Shown: positions 10,101 to 21,626 of the stretch, piece after piece
Position numbering within the stretch: position 1 is the first letter of the stretch
Layout of the letters: every line of letters begins with the position of its first letter
The notes under the pieces: generated by a model
Database searches by the model: none
The model's input: the letters and a program-made list of their open reading frames with translations, nothing else
What the model was told of the DNA's origin: nothing
Assembly (NCBI GenBank): GCA_020205615.1
Contig: CM035171.1
Coordinates: 25,795,741 to 25,859,740 of the forward strand
DNA from: Panax quinquefolius
Taxonomy: Eukaryota; Streptophyta; Magnoliopsida; Apiales; Araliaceae
Length of the DNA stretch: 64,000 nt
Direction: 5' to 3'
Program-made: the position numbers and the translations under genes

Positions 10101-13100
10101 GTAATTTTTTAATTATTTATTTTCTAATTTTAATTAATTATGCTAATGAATTCAGATCAGTGTTACCTGAAACGTAGTACGTTTCGATACGCCCACAAAT
10201 ATGAGTACGCGGTATGCTATAGTTAAAATGCGATACCCTAGGGTATCTTTGTACAAGTTCTTATAGTTGGGAATTCTCCTAAAATCTAAATTTAATTAAT
10301 TTAAGTTTTATAGAAGATTTTTAGTTAGAATCAACAAGCTAATTGTTTTATAAATATTTTAGTACAAATGTACTGTTTGAGGATCCAATACTAACTTACA
10401 ATATTGATATTTATGCAATTATAGAGAAAAAACAAAGAAATTTTTAAGTAAGCTAAATTTAGAATATTGGCACGTTAGAGTACCATGTTTGGGTACACAA
10501 GTACTAATACGCAGTTCACTAGGTCAATGAGAGTATCTAGCTAGCAACTCTTATTCAGATAGTTATTCGGAAATAGATAATATTCGATTTCAAATAGTTT
10601 TTCGAATATCGAATTCAAATAGCACATTAAGAAATATGTCGAAAATCGAATACACATAAAATATTTTTTTCGAATACGGATATCATTGTATTCAAATTCA
10701 AATATGTTCATTTACAACCCTAATTCTGACCATGTGTTTTCAATTCATTTTTTTCTAATAACTCAAGGAATTGTAAAATAGTACTCCCTCCATTCCAGAT
10801 TATATGATCATTATTTACTTTTAAAAGTCAATTCGAAACATTTTTAAACTAGAAATTGAGACGACTCATTAAAAATTATGAAACAATAAAACTTAGAATG
10901 AATAATATTTTTTTTAAAAAAATCTATGTTAATTTTAAGTTTCAAAATCTTTTACAATAATAATCAAATTATATGGAACGGAGGGAATATATAGAGTCGA
11001 TAGTTTTTGAAAGGAGATTATGATTTGTGTGTTTTTGATGTGTCGTATATCATGGGTGATGCCAAGATTGGTAAATGGGATGCGTCATGCCTGGAGCAGG
11101 GTAAAAGTGAGGGCAGGACTTCGTGCCACGTAACATTTAGTGGACATTGGAAAAAAGGAGAGGAACAACTGGTATTCAGACGGCAGGGTTTCTTTTTCAG
11201 GCTCCATTGTTCATTTTGTTAAATTTCTAGAAAAGGCTTTTTTAGGAACCTAATGTAGATATTTTTTGGGAGGCTTGATTGTATAGGGTGTGTTTTAGAA
11301 TTCAGATACATGGGGCATAGGTAGGGCTGCAAACGATCCGTTTCGATTCGAACTTTGACAAATTCGAACCGAACTTGAACACAATAAGTCGAACTCGAAC
11401 ATGTTCGTTTGAGTAACACAATCGAACCAACACACATGTGTAAGTAATTCTTTAAAGATGATATTTTCATTATGAACTAATCGTTTGCAAATATGCTAGA
11501 GTTCGCGAACATAGCCGACATCATCATCATCTTTGATGAACATTATCATGATAAAAACATCATTGAAGCAAAAAGTAGGCCAAATTGAGAAAATATTGTT
11601 TAATTTAATTAATATTCGAGCATCTCTCACTTGGGAAAGTTATTCATGAATCACTCGAATCGTTTATAATGGGGAATCGAAATCGAACCTTTATTCGAAT
11701 TAAATCAAGTTTTAATTGATTAATTTTCGCAAACAAGTCGAACCGAACCACATAGTTATTGATTGAACATGTTCGATCGATCTTGAAAGCAATCGAATGT
11801 AATACCATGCGAACATCTCACGGCTTAGCAAGACAATCCAATCGAACTCGAACCGAACCGAACCAAACTTGAACCTGTTCGCGAACGTTCGGTTCGTTTG
11901 CATGCTTAGGCATAGGTGTACCTTTTAATTCCCCTATGCTTTGTGTGTTGCACCTGCCCATGTACTTGGGTTCTCCCCCTTTTTGGTTTTCTTAATGAGT
12001 CATCTTATCTCAATAACTTATTGAAGGAAAAAACAGTTTTTACAGAAATTTAATCTTTTTCTTTCAAAAGACTAAAGTTGCTAATTAACCCCCATGGGCC
12101 CCGCCCCAAGAAACCAAAATAACACCCTCTTCTTCTTGTATCACTTGAGTAAAGAAGGTCAAGGGGAAAATGCTATAATATAAATCTACGTCGGAATAAA
12201 AAGCTACAAAGATTGTGATTAGCCCCAACAAAGAACACAAAAGAAGTAAAATATATGAATTAGCAAAAGGTGGGATTAAGGAAAACAACATTACATATCT
12301 AATAATCACTAGAAATCCAATACAATCTATTAAATGTGAGAAAAAAAAGAAAATATCTGAATTATACAGAAATTAAAAAATAAGAATTAACACAAGTACT
12401 TTTAAGAGATGTCATAAGGAAACTAACCATGTAGTCCATAACAAATTTTGACTAGGGAAGCAACCAACCATCTATCCAGAATGAACATTTGACATAGAAC
12501 ATCAGGCACATAAAAACATATTTAAGAGTTCAGCTGGCGATAATTAACAGTAAACAACTAAACATACATGTCATCTCTGTTACTTCTTTTCACCAATGCA
12601 ACTGGTGGGGATGGGGGTATAGGCAGTGAGAAAGGGGGGGGGGGGGGTGGAATCTTATCCCCGTGTGGTTTCAAATACATACATGACACATATCATCAAA
12701 AGCATAGACGCCAATCACACCATCTTAAAATCAAATTAAAAAATGTAAAACACTAGTGTTGTTACTCAACCAACCCAAAAGGAAGAAGGCACTACCATAG
12801 GTATCAATTATGTTCTTACATTTCAACAGTGGGGCATGCTTCTCAAAATCCCTGCATATCTCTTGATATAAGAAAGGCTTATAACCAACCACAAACCTTC
12901 CCTCTTCAAATGTCAAAAGAAGTTTACTAGATCAATGAAATTAGCCAATCTGCTGAAATCCATTTAAAAAAAAACTAGTCATTAATACAGGGCAGAACCT
13001 TTACTAAAAGAATTCAGACATGCTACTAATGAATAATGCTGTTTTATGGTTTTCTAGATAGGCTTTTGGAGGATAAGATACCACAATACATTAAACTGGA

Positions 13101-16100
13101 ACGTCAATTGGATTGTCTGAGGTTTGAGGCTACTTTAGTATATTAGAAAGTTAAGCTTGGTTTATGTTGTGGACATAGAGAATGTCAAGGGTCCTAAGAC
13201 TAGATTTGTTGAATAGTTAGGGTTAGGGTTTGGGGGAAAAGCTGATTGACATAAAGGGGGCTGGTTGAGGCTATGAATTGCTAAGTTAAGACTAGGACCC
13301 ACCTGGTCATTAAGGAAGACTACATGTACTTCTCTTTGATTACTTTCCCAAGCAATACTCTTATGATTCAATCCAATCACTCATAACATGAAAAAAAAAT
13401 TCCTCTTTGCAGGGGCACTTTTGGCCCATCACTTGCACAACAAACAGAACTAGATTAAACTTAAGAATAAAATGTTGTTCCAATAGACTCTTTAATTGTC
13501 AAACAGATTCAGGACTTAATTAGTCAGAAAAACTTTCCAGACTACCATTCAAAAGATGCAGCAAGAACCTAGTAGAAAATTAACTAATAACTCAACCAGA
13601 CAAGATTCTGTAAGTAATAACTCCATTCTGAGTTCAAATGCAAAGAAGAAACTTTTACAAAATTAATGAAATGATTATTAACATCACTAATAGAAAAGGA
13701 GACAAGTAATAACATTGTACCCATAGTAAAAAATTGTAACCGACAAATCATTCTTAAAACATCGCATCATTTAAGTTAACTGAACTAAATCTTGACAAAC
13801 AGCTAAAGGTCTAAGACAGTCATTCTAAGGCTTCAACTGTTAATGCAGGCAAAACTTTTTCTCTCAAGTGTTAATGCAGGTAAAATTTAGACAATTTGTT
13901 TCAAATAAATAAGCAAGTAAGCAACCCATACAAGATCCAAAGACTATGGTGATAAGCCAACAAGTGTTTTGGTCTCACCCAGTACACTGAGTTGTGTATG
14001 ATGTAGTGCTATAGTAACTTAGTGGTGCAGTTACTGCTCTTTAGGAGCACGTAGTAAGCAAAAGTCAGTTAGAAGACTTGGTCTTTCTGTTAGCTATTGT
14101 CTTGCTTTGTGAATAAGTGGTAGTAGTGGAGTCCTTATTTCTAGTAGTTGTGGCCCATGAGCTTAGGAGAGAGTAGTTTGCCTTTATGTATTTAAATCTT
14201 CAGTTGGCAGAAGAGGAAAAGAGGAACTCATTTGTTATAAAACCTTGTGGTACTTTCTCACCCGAAGAGAAAACATCATTTATCATTTTGAAGCTTTGAT
14301 TGGGACTATCATATGGCTCGACTAATTAGCAAATCTGACCCTTCTATTTGACATGTTTTTGCTAGTGTTCCTTATAATTTTTTTTTGGCACAGCTGTTCC
14401 TCAAATATGTTTTAGTTGTGCAAAAGTGTTCCTTCTTTATTTTTGGTCAATTTTCGTTAGTCAAATGTTTTCCCAAATTTTTATCATTTTCATTTATATA
14501 TCCACTAAATATAAATATGTATATTATCATTTTCATTTAACTTGATCTAATTAATTAAATTATGAACTTGTGCGATAAATGTTAAAAATAACAAATTTTT
14601 ATTAAAATATTAAAATTTCCGTAATCTACATTAAAACATAATTTTTTCTAATGTAAAAATAAAATTTTAATACCCATAAAAAGTGCAAAACTAAAAATCA
14701 GCATATATCTAGCTATCTTTTCAAGGGAAAAAAAACACTAAACAGAAAAATAACCAAATATTAAGCAGGAATTCCTTAATGACCATCAAAATTAAGTAAA
14801 TAGGAAAACATACCAAGAATTTCAGGAGCAACAAAACTTTTCTTGATATTCTTTCTAGGATCAAAGTTCACCCCAGTTTGCTTCTTCTGTTGACGATTCG
14901 AATCAACCAGACCATCATATTCCTTTGTCACAACAGGTCCAAATCCACAGTACATCTCAACCCAGTTCTTCTTCTGATCTTCCACATTTACAAACCTTAA
15001 AGCCTCCATTTCCTTCCTTGAGTAGAAAATTTTGGTCCCATCGCTTTTCCTTTCATACCCATTTTCAGATGTAGATTCTTCCACATGGATTATCACACGC
15101 TTCTCAATCCCATCTGTTCTTGCACACTTGTTCTGCCCTTTTCCCTTTCTCTTGCCCTTTCTCACCTTTTTTCCTTTCCTTTCTTGATTTTCAGCAAAAC
15201 CCATAAATCCTTTCTCATTTCCACATTCATTTCCAACTCCAAAACCAATTTCAATAACTTCAGCAGCTTCATCAATTTCCTGATTTTTCACATTTTCAGC
15301 AAAACCCATAAATCCTTTCTCATTTCCACATCCATTTCCTACTCCAAAACCAAATTCAGTAGCTTCATCATTTTCTCGATTTTTCACATTTTCAGTAAAA
15401 CCCATAAATCCTTTATCACTTCCACATCCATTTCCAACTCCAAAACCAATTTCAATACCTTCAGTAGCTTCATCATTTTGTTGATTTTTTACGTTTTCCG
15501 CAAAAGCCAGAACTTTTTTCTCAACTGCGTCGGGCAAAGGGAGGGTTGTCACAACAGGTCCAAATCCACAGTACATCTCAACCCAGTTCTTCTTCTGATC
15601 TTCCACATTTACAAACCTTAAAGCCTCCATTTCCTTCCTTGCGTAGAAAATTTTGGTCCCATCGCTTTTCCTTTCATACCCATTTTCAGATGTAGATTCT
15701 TCCACATGGATTATCACACGCTTCTCAATCCCATCTGTTCTTGCACACTTGTTCTGCCCTTTTCCCTTTCTCACCTTTTTTCCTTTCCTTTCTTGATTTT
15801 CAGCAAAACCCATAAATCCTTTCTCATTTTCACATTCATTTCCAATTTCAATAACTTCAGCAGCTTCATCAATTTCCTGATTTTTCACATTTTCAGCAAA
15901 ACCCATAAATCCTTTCTCATTTCCACATCCATTTCCTACTCCAAAACCAAATTCAGCAGCTTCATCATTTTCAGCAAAACCCATAAATCCTTTATCACTT
16001 CCACATCCATTTCCAACTCCAAAACCAATTTCAATACCTTCAGTAGCTTCATCATTTTGTTGATTTTTTACGTTTTCCGCAAAAGCCAGAACTTTTTTCT

Positions 16101-16155
16101 CAACTGCGTCGGGCAAATGGAGGGAGTTGGTGGCTGCGGCGCCGTCGGTGGCCAT
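7146..16155 (-). CDS. GEMIN2: Gemin2/SIP1 (SMN-complex subunit), five exons
   Basis: Exons on the minus strand are 16155-14814, 12903-12796, 9207-8970, 8217-8043 and 7703-7146, joined by GT-AG introns with consistent phases (1, 1, 2, 0). They total 2421 nt including the stop, giving 806 residues. Exons 3-5 carry the Gemin2 domain: RPAFLVTGAPDFDAGAAQ, then DGLEYLRRVR joining WETERVQKVTF, then MPLKEWESAFLTDFSELRL. The C-terminus matches animal Gemin2 closely (NDCAWLFALCAAVDSPL, LRDLLRKCSSLRAEKS, INILATISGKYFGQ). Gemin2 binds SMN and the Sm pentamer during snRNP assembly; in Arabidopsis it influences splicing and the circadian clock (known, not seen here). The exon-1 extension (about 447 residues) is basic and repetitive and contains a 207-residue duplication. 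The start ATG at 16155 has a purine at -3 and G at +4. The acceptor of exon 2 is the least certain junction. Introns 1-3 are enlarged by MITEs. Confidence 0.85.
8366..8646. mobile_element. Putative MITE in Gemin2 intron 3
   Basis: Left CACCTGAAATGCATTTTACT... and right ...AAAGTGCATTTCCGTGCTAC are imperfect inverted repeats over about 45 bp, including a shared CAATTA(A/T)GTCCT on the inner side. There is no coding capacity and no certain target duplication, so the boundaries are approximate. Confidence 0.4.
9762..10722. mobile_element. Non-autonomous hAT element in Gemin2 intron 2
   Basis: Terminal repeats TAGGGCTGTAAATG ... CATTTACAACCCTA are flanked by 8-bp near-identical duplications ATTTTGAC (9754-9761) and ATTCTGAC (10723-10730). 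Eight-bp duplications and A/G-rich ends of this type mark hAT elements. The 961-bp interior carries repeated 'GATATTCG'/'TATTCG' motifs near both ends and no transposase. Confidence 0.8.
10784..10987. mobile_element. Stowaway-like MITE in Gemin2 intron 2
   Basis: CTCCCTCCATTCCAGATTAT at the left is inverted at the right (...ATTATATGGAACGGAGGGAA), with TA on each side. About 204 bp, AT-rich, noncoding. Confidence 0.7.
11322..11908. mobile_element. Non-autonomous hAT element, second family, in Gemin2 intron 2
   Basis: TAGGGCTGCAAACGA at the left and ...TTCGTTTGCATGCTTA at the right form the terminal repeats. Perfect 8-bp duplications GGCATAGG lie at 11314-11321 and 11909-11916. The 587-bp body is filled with short GAACCGAAC / GTTCGGTTCG-type motifs close to both ends, likely transposase-binding sites. 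No coding capacity. Confidence 0.85.
12904..14813 (-). other. Gemin2 intron 1
   Basis: The donor is GTATG right after the exon-1 codons PEILG. The acceptor (..TTTGAAG) precedes GRFVVGYKPFLYQ of exon 2. The 1.9-kb interior is AT-rich and I see no further exon or terminal-repeat element in it. In the following intron, at about 12629-12647, there is a G homopolymer of roughly 14 bases. Confidence 0.55.
14925..16124 (-). repeat. 621-bp in-frame tandem duplication within Gemin2 exon 1
   Basis: Copy 2 (14925-15545) and copy 1 (15546-about 16124) both encode LPDAVEKKVLAFAENVKN ... MYCGFGPVVT and are almost identical, apart from in-frame deletions in copy 1 (42 nt net). The unit is 621 nt, exactly 207 codons, so the reading frame is preserved. 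Inside each copy the motif KGFMGFAEN recurs three times with spacers such as EFGFGVGNGCGNE, a second, finer repeat layer. Copy 2 continues into the unique KEYDGLVDSNRQQKK segment and the splice donor. Duplication of a single ancestral unit is the simplest reading. An assembly duplication is possible but would have to be exactly frame-neutral. Confidence 0.85.
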
Positions 16156-16259
16156 GTCCGATCAACGTTTTCGTATTATATATATATCTTTTGCTACTTG
16201 CCTGAGATTTTTGTAGGCAGCAATAGAACCCAAAGCAAAGATTTATAAAAAAAAACCCA

Positions 16260-17040
16260 ATTTATACTGAAATGCAAAACTGAAACTGCTGAACCTTTTA
16301 ACAAACCCCTTCAAGGCTCAAACTTAAAGCGAACCAAAGATGGACCTAAAAAAAACACGCGGGTTGCTAGATTGGTTGGGTTGGGTGTCAAATCGGACCG
16401 ATTTCAACGGTTCGGTACAAAAAAATCGATTCGGTACCAATTTGATACAAACCGGTTTTCGGTACCAGTTCCGGTTACCTATTTCTTAAATATGGATCGA
16501 AAACGAGACAAGTTAAAGCGAGAGAAAATGAAAAATTTAGAATCTTAAAAGTCATGGAAATGAAACTCATGCTAAGAGTTTTTACCCGTGAACACCCCTA
16601 ATCAGCTAACTTAAATAAAAAAAAAAACCCATTTAAATTTATTTTATGCAACCTCTTTCTCTCTCTAACTCTTCTCTCTCACTACTTGACAATTTTGTAT
16701 TGGCTTATCTGATATTGGTTGGGTTGGAAGTGAAAGAGAAAGAAATCAATGCGTGTTTTATGTTCTTATTGTTGTTGCTGGTGAAGGAAAAGCTACCAAA
16801 CTGTGTATTATTATGTCCTGTCATATCTTCTGTATATAACCAGAAATTTCTTTCAATTAATTGGGATAAAACAAATCTCTACTTATTTAGGAAGAACTCC
16901 TTAATCTTTTTGATCTTTTCCCTCCTATTTGTTATTCTTCTCCCTTGTTCATCTTCTATTTTTTTCGAAACAATTCAATCGTTTATTAATAATGTCTTCA
17001 CTGATCTATTTTTTTTTGGGGGTGGGGGGAGGCTTTTGTA
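16260..17040. repeat. Gemin2 upstream block, partly repeated at 29.26-29.40 kb and 37.38-37.56 kb
   Basis: Positions 16340-16690 match 37385-37510 in inverted orientation (CACGCGGGTTG, GGTTGGGTTGGGTGTCAAAT, TTTTATGCAACCTCTTT). Positions 16885-17010 match 29262-29390 in direct orientation (TTAGGAAGAACTCCTT, CAATTCAATC, AATAATGTCTTCACTGATC). A long frame at 16646-17041 has no protein-like composition and is not called as a gene. The block includes the presumed Gemin2 promoter region. Confidence 0.55.
16391..16600. mobile_element. Small hAT-like insertion upstream of Gemin2
   Basis: This segment (CGGACCGATTTCAACGG ... GTGAACACCCCTA) is absent from the otherwise similar inverted copy at about 37385-37505, where GTGTCAAAT runs directly into GGGTCAGCTAAC. 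Its right end reads TAGGGGTGTTCAC on the minus strand, like other hAT MITEs here, and it contains CGGTTCGGTACC motifs. No matching left end or clean duplication is seen, so it may be truncated. Confidence 0.5.
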
Positions 17041-17570
17041 GAGGAATAATGAAAGACCATAACTTGTGTACTTTTTGGACACTGGCCGCAAAGATGATTG
17101 TATAAGAAAAGTCGGATAACAAAGGGCTTCCAGTGTAGTGTATATATCAAATACTAGACAAAATTTGGCTTATGTAAGAGTTAAATTACAAAATTTACCA
17201 TGTTAAATCTAGTATTCTAGAGGACAGGTGGGGATCGTGCACGTTAATGCCTTTGTTGGGTACCACCTTATTATATAGATGTGTGTTCCAGAAGTTTTTT
17301 ATTTTATTAATTAATATCTTCTCCTCCCTGTTAGCTGAGATGCTATTATATAAACCACTTGAAGAACTTAGTATTCCCACCATTTTCACCGCTAGAAACA
17401 ACAAGTCTTATAGGACCATGACCCAAATATTAACTTAATACTGTTTATATATAGCTCAAAATAAATGTTGATAACAGCTGGTGAGAAATATTAGCAATTA
17501 TTTTTCAAGACTAATTTAATGAGTATATATAATTTAAAAAATTAAAAATTAATCTCGGTGTACCAGCTAT
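17041..17570. other. Intergenic sequence left of the gypsy element
   Basis: No gene is seen. It ends in GCTAT (17566-17570), the target-site duplication of the gypsy element that follows. Confidence 0.5.
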
Positions 17571-20372
17571 TGTGATTAAGCGAGATTTTTTTTGTAATTT
17601 AATTTTAATATTTATTGAAGTAAATAAATATTTTGATGATTTAATTATTAGATTAAATAATTAATTGATGCGATTGTGGTAGATTAATTTAATTATATGT
17701 GTTACATTTATTAAATTAATGTGGAGAATTTTATTATCGAAGTATGCCATTATGTGAGCTTATTGTATTAAAAGAAATATTTAATAAGCCTAATGTTATT
17801 TTAATTAATTAATTTATTAATTAGAGATTTAATAATTTGATATTATTTATTAATGAGAAATTTAATTATGTGACTATGTGAAATTATGAGAAATTATTAT
17901 ATTTTATTTAAAGTAAATTAAATAAATTAATTGAGTTATTTATAAAGGGTGTGACATTATTTAAACTATATGATACGGTTTTATTAAATTAAATAGTTTT
18001 TGAAACCTTTTATTAACAGCCAAACGAGGCCCTAAGGGGAGTTTTTAGCGGTTAACCATGATGAGGGGTAACTGACCACTTCTGCGTCAGTTCTTCTCCT
18101 TTATTATCAGACGTCTTCTTTTATTTTTATTATTCTATGTCTGGAAGAGCAGAGAGGGAGAGAGTCTGAAAATTGTTAGAGAAATTGTGAGATTTAGAGA
18201 AATTGTGAGTGTGTAATCAACAAGTTATTGTGAAAGAGTCATATGTGATCATATCTTCTAAAATTATACTCTGGGTAATTTCTCCAACCCAATTTCAATT
18301 TCACGTCATTTAGTTTTTATAAAAATGGCTTTCATTCCTTCTGTGAATCTCTGTAAAATGGGAAAATGGTATGATTATGGGTTATGTATATTTAAAATAT
18401 ATCATATCGTATTTGATTATATATATATATTGTATAAACCATATCATCTGTTTCATGAAAATACATCGTATATAATTGCTTCAAAATTACAGAGTATGGG
18501 TTTTGGCCATATGGCCCTTATACGTAACTTTAATATGCCAAACATAAAATTTTCTGTAAAATTTCCACTTGTATATGATTATGCATGCTAAAACGAACAA
18601 ATTGAAACTTGAATGGTTGGATTTGGCCTTATAACGAATCCGTAGTGTTGAATTTTAGGAATTTATGTTCAATACTTCAAGAACATGAAGAACAGTACAA
18701 TTTACATAATTTAATTATGTGATTATGTGTTTTAATGGGTTAAAATCACTCTATAAATGTTGGGTATTGATTATATATAAATTATAACATGTGGGTATGT
18801 TTAATTTGGAGAATTAATGATTATGTAGTGTTTAATTTGCTGAACTCTGTGTTCTTCGCGAACTGGGAATCAAGTTTTTTGAGGTCAGTGTGTGTGGCTG
18901 TAACTCAGACTCAAGTCCGAAGTCCGCCATGCCACCATGTGCATGACAAGTCTCCGGTACATGATGCCAAGGTGCTTGTGGCCTTGAAATACCAAGATAC
19001 AAGAGCCATGTGGCGCATACCACCACTTAGCGAATATTGAAATGAGTTTTTAAAATGTTTAAGTCTAGCAATGTGTTATTAACTTAGTCTATTGATCATG
19101 AAAACTTGTTAGACATATAATGAGGTGTTAAAATAAATTCTTAACACGTCCATAACACAATTACTTGTGAATTGAATGATTGAATGCTTAGTTAACTTAT
19201 TGCTCGTGAAGTCTTAATTTTTTTGACAATAAGTGTAGTAACTGACTAAGTATAGTCATGAGTTTGAGTTAGACAAAGAATAAGCTTGTGATGTTTAGTA
19301 CGTTATAATTGACTGGTATTGTGAACGCAAATGATATGTCGGATTTAAATCAAAGAACGAGTTTTATTAAAGTGTAATCTACGCACGAGGCAAGTTTTCT
19401 AACCCTACTTGTTATCATTGTTCAAGTTTATTATTTACCTTGAGTAAATTCTCTTTACTATTATTCAAGTTCGAATTGTTATATTAAAGATTGATTATCT
19501 TTTCAAAGTATGAATCTGTTATACAATAATTGTTCTATTGTATACTTCTGGAGATTATTATTCAATTTGAATATCATTATTGTTGAACATTGTTAGACTA
19601 GTAAACCTTATTGATTCAACTAGTCCATAGTTGATGAATGTTCTAAATTTTAGAACCCTTATTGAATTATCCAAACCAAACTTCTTTTGGTGCGGACTCG
19701 AATGTCAAACTGAGATGAACAACCCTGCAAAGGGATTTACTTATGCGTTAGCGTTAAGATATTGTGCGCAAGTATGGTACTAAGGGTGATCCCTAAAAAT
19801 GCAGTAGAAAGGTCCATAGTCTTATAGATCGTTAAAGGTTTCAAGTATAACCCTTGATAACCTAGGGACATAGTTCAAGTCTTATGACCCTCGAAATCTT
19901 TTGATTCTTGTTATTCATTCTTGATTCAAAAGTTGAGCTTTTATTTGAAGTCTTTTATTTCCTCGCATGTTATTATACATTGTTATTTCATTATTTTATT
20001 TGTGGGCAATCATGCTCACTCTTGCTTAATAATAACATTGCGATTAAGAACGAAGAACCGATGAGCCTTCTACTAGTAAAGGCAAGGCAAAGATTAAAAA
20101 ATGATGAAGACTTCATTTTATATGATGATGTATTTATGTGTTAAGTTAATGATGTTGTTTTAAGACTTATTGTTTATGTTTCATACGGATGTTTAAGGTT
20201 AGTGTTAACTTTTGGGATTATATTATTATTAGGATGTTGTAACCCTTAAAGGGAAGATTTTATTTCTATCTATTGCATGGTTTGTTTTTATTATGGGTAG
20301 ATAGATAGATGATATTTGTCTGATGAACACCAAATCCCGTGGAAGAAAGTATCCGGATTTGGGGGTGTCACA
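17571..20372 (+). repeat. Gypsy 5' LTR
   Basis: 2802 bp, TGTGATTAAG ... GGTGTCACA. Compared with the 3' LTR, divergence is concentrated at about 18030-18150, 18835-19030, 19730-19900 and 20080-20340. The rest is almost unchanged. An 88-codon open frame (18325-18591) is identical in both LTRs but has no recognisable domain. Confidence 0.9.
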
Positions 20373-20376
20373 AGTT

Positions 20377-20392
20377 AGTATCAAAGTAGTAG
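20377..20392 (+). other. Gypsy primer-binding site (initiator tRNA-Met type)
   Basis: AGTATCAAAGTAG follows the 5' LTR after a few bases. It matches the plant iMet PBS TGGTATCAGAGC except for G-to-A and C-to-T changes, the kind expected from deamination of methylated cytosines. Confidence 0.65.
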
Positions 20393-21626
20393 GTTATGAA
20401 CCTTAGGTGGGGAACAACCTTAGGTAGTAGCCTTATAAGAAGAATATAGTGATGGAAAACTCTTATCGAGTTCTAGGAAATGAATTTTGTAATTCATTGA
20501 AGATAATAAAAGACTTTATGTGCTTATGTGTTAAATTATGTACTCACTAGTACGACTTAGTAACTAAAACTCGAAATTTTGTTGTCGGGATGTCGGCGTT
20601 GGAGGAACTAGTCGGCGGGGAAGAGGAACCCCGAGTACCTACAATATTACTGAGAGGAGGAGCCCAGGGACATTCATGTCGTTAGGGAGCAGATTAGTAC
20701 TGAGAGGAGTCATCTCCATTGATCACCGTTGTTGGTCAAGTCGGAGCATGAAACGAGCAGATCACGAGGAGGATTCACGAGAAGAGGAAGAGGAAGAGGA
20801 AGAAGAGGAGTTTCCACGACATTCCATCGATCTTTGAGATGTACGACACATTATCTGACCGTAGCGTGGAGTTCTGAGATGAGTCTGAGGATCATTGAAG
20901 CGAGCTATTATTTTGCCAGATTACTCTCGGCGCGAAGGAGAGGAGATTTTGACTCTTCACTCACGATTGGGAAATGTAGAATGGGATTTGGTCCATGAGA
21001 AAGGTCAAACCGAAGATAAACCGTAGAGATAGAAAAGTTGAAGAAGGATCCGAAGAGAGTTCGAGAGGCTTGCCATAGCGAGAGAGGAGGGTTGGGTAAG
21101 AGAGTCACGTCGTCTTGATCTTGGAAGAAGAGGATGGTCGTGCAAAGAAGGCAAAGCTTGGAGAGATATACTCTACACTTAATCATGCGATGGATGAGGC
21201 CCAGGATCGAGTTTTGAGGTACCCCATCCGATTCGAAGGACTTCCATCGTACATCTTTGGATCGCGGGGACGATGTCTCGTATCATAAAAAGAGGGCGTG
21301 GTAAGGCTATTCAGCACCTTGACAGACAGTGATATAATCTGTTTAATTATGTGAAAGACTTAGTTAGTTTTATATGTAAATTTCGATATGTTTATGAACG
21401 AAGGAATATTTTAATATTTAAATCCTATGGATTCTTTATCTCGGGATGGTTGATGTAAATACTTGAGTTATGCTATCGTTTGATGTAAAACTTTTAGTTT
21501 GAATTAAATATTTTAAGTTGTTTGAGATGATGTGTTAAATGATTATATTAAATTGTTGAGTTAAGTCTTAACTATTTAGAGAATTTAATAGAGATTTAAT
21601 AAACATATATTATTCTTAACAGAAAT
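20393..21626 (+). other. Gypsy leader upstream of gag
   Basis: The part 20580-21310 is purine- and G-rich and much less AT-rich than the rest of the element. It contains a short arginine/glycine-rich frame (RRGRGRGRRG at 20729-20998) and the coding-like string 'DEAQDRVLRYPIRFEGLPSY' near 21195-21255. This may be a decayed extra ORF or simply structured leader; no known domain was recognised. Confidence 0.4.

Noticed and set aside
12568..12756. Plus-strand frame with poly-glycine
   Set aside because: Created by a G homopolymer within a Gemin2 intron.
15085..15621. Long plus-strand frame rich in S/F/K across Gemin2 exon 1 (and its twin at 15706-16248)
   Set aside because: Antisense shadow of the duplicated Gemin2 coding exon; repeats and composition follow from the minus strand.
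16646..17041. 131-codon plus-strand open frame beginning MQPLSLSNSS
   Set aside because: Hydrophobic, T-rich translation without domain; overlaps a repeated noncoding block and homopolymers.
20729..20998. RG-rich small protein as an independent gene
   Set aside because: Lies in the gypsy leader with no start context or conservation evidence; kept only as a composition finding.
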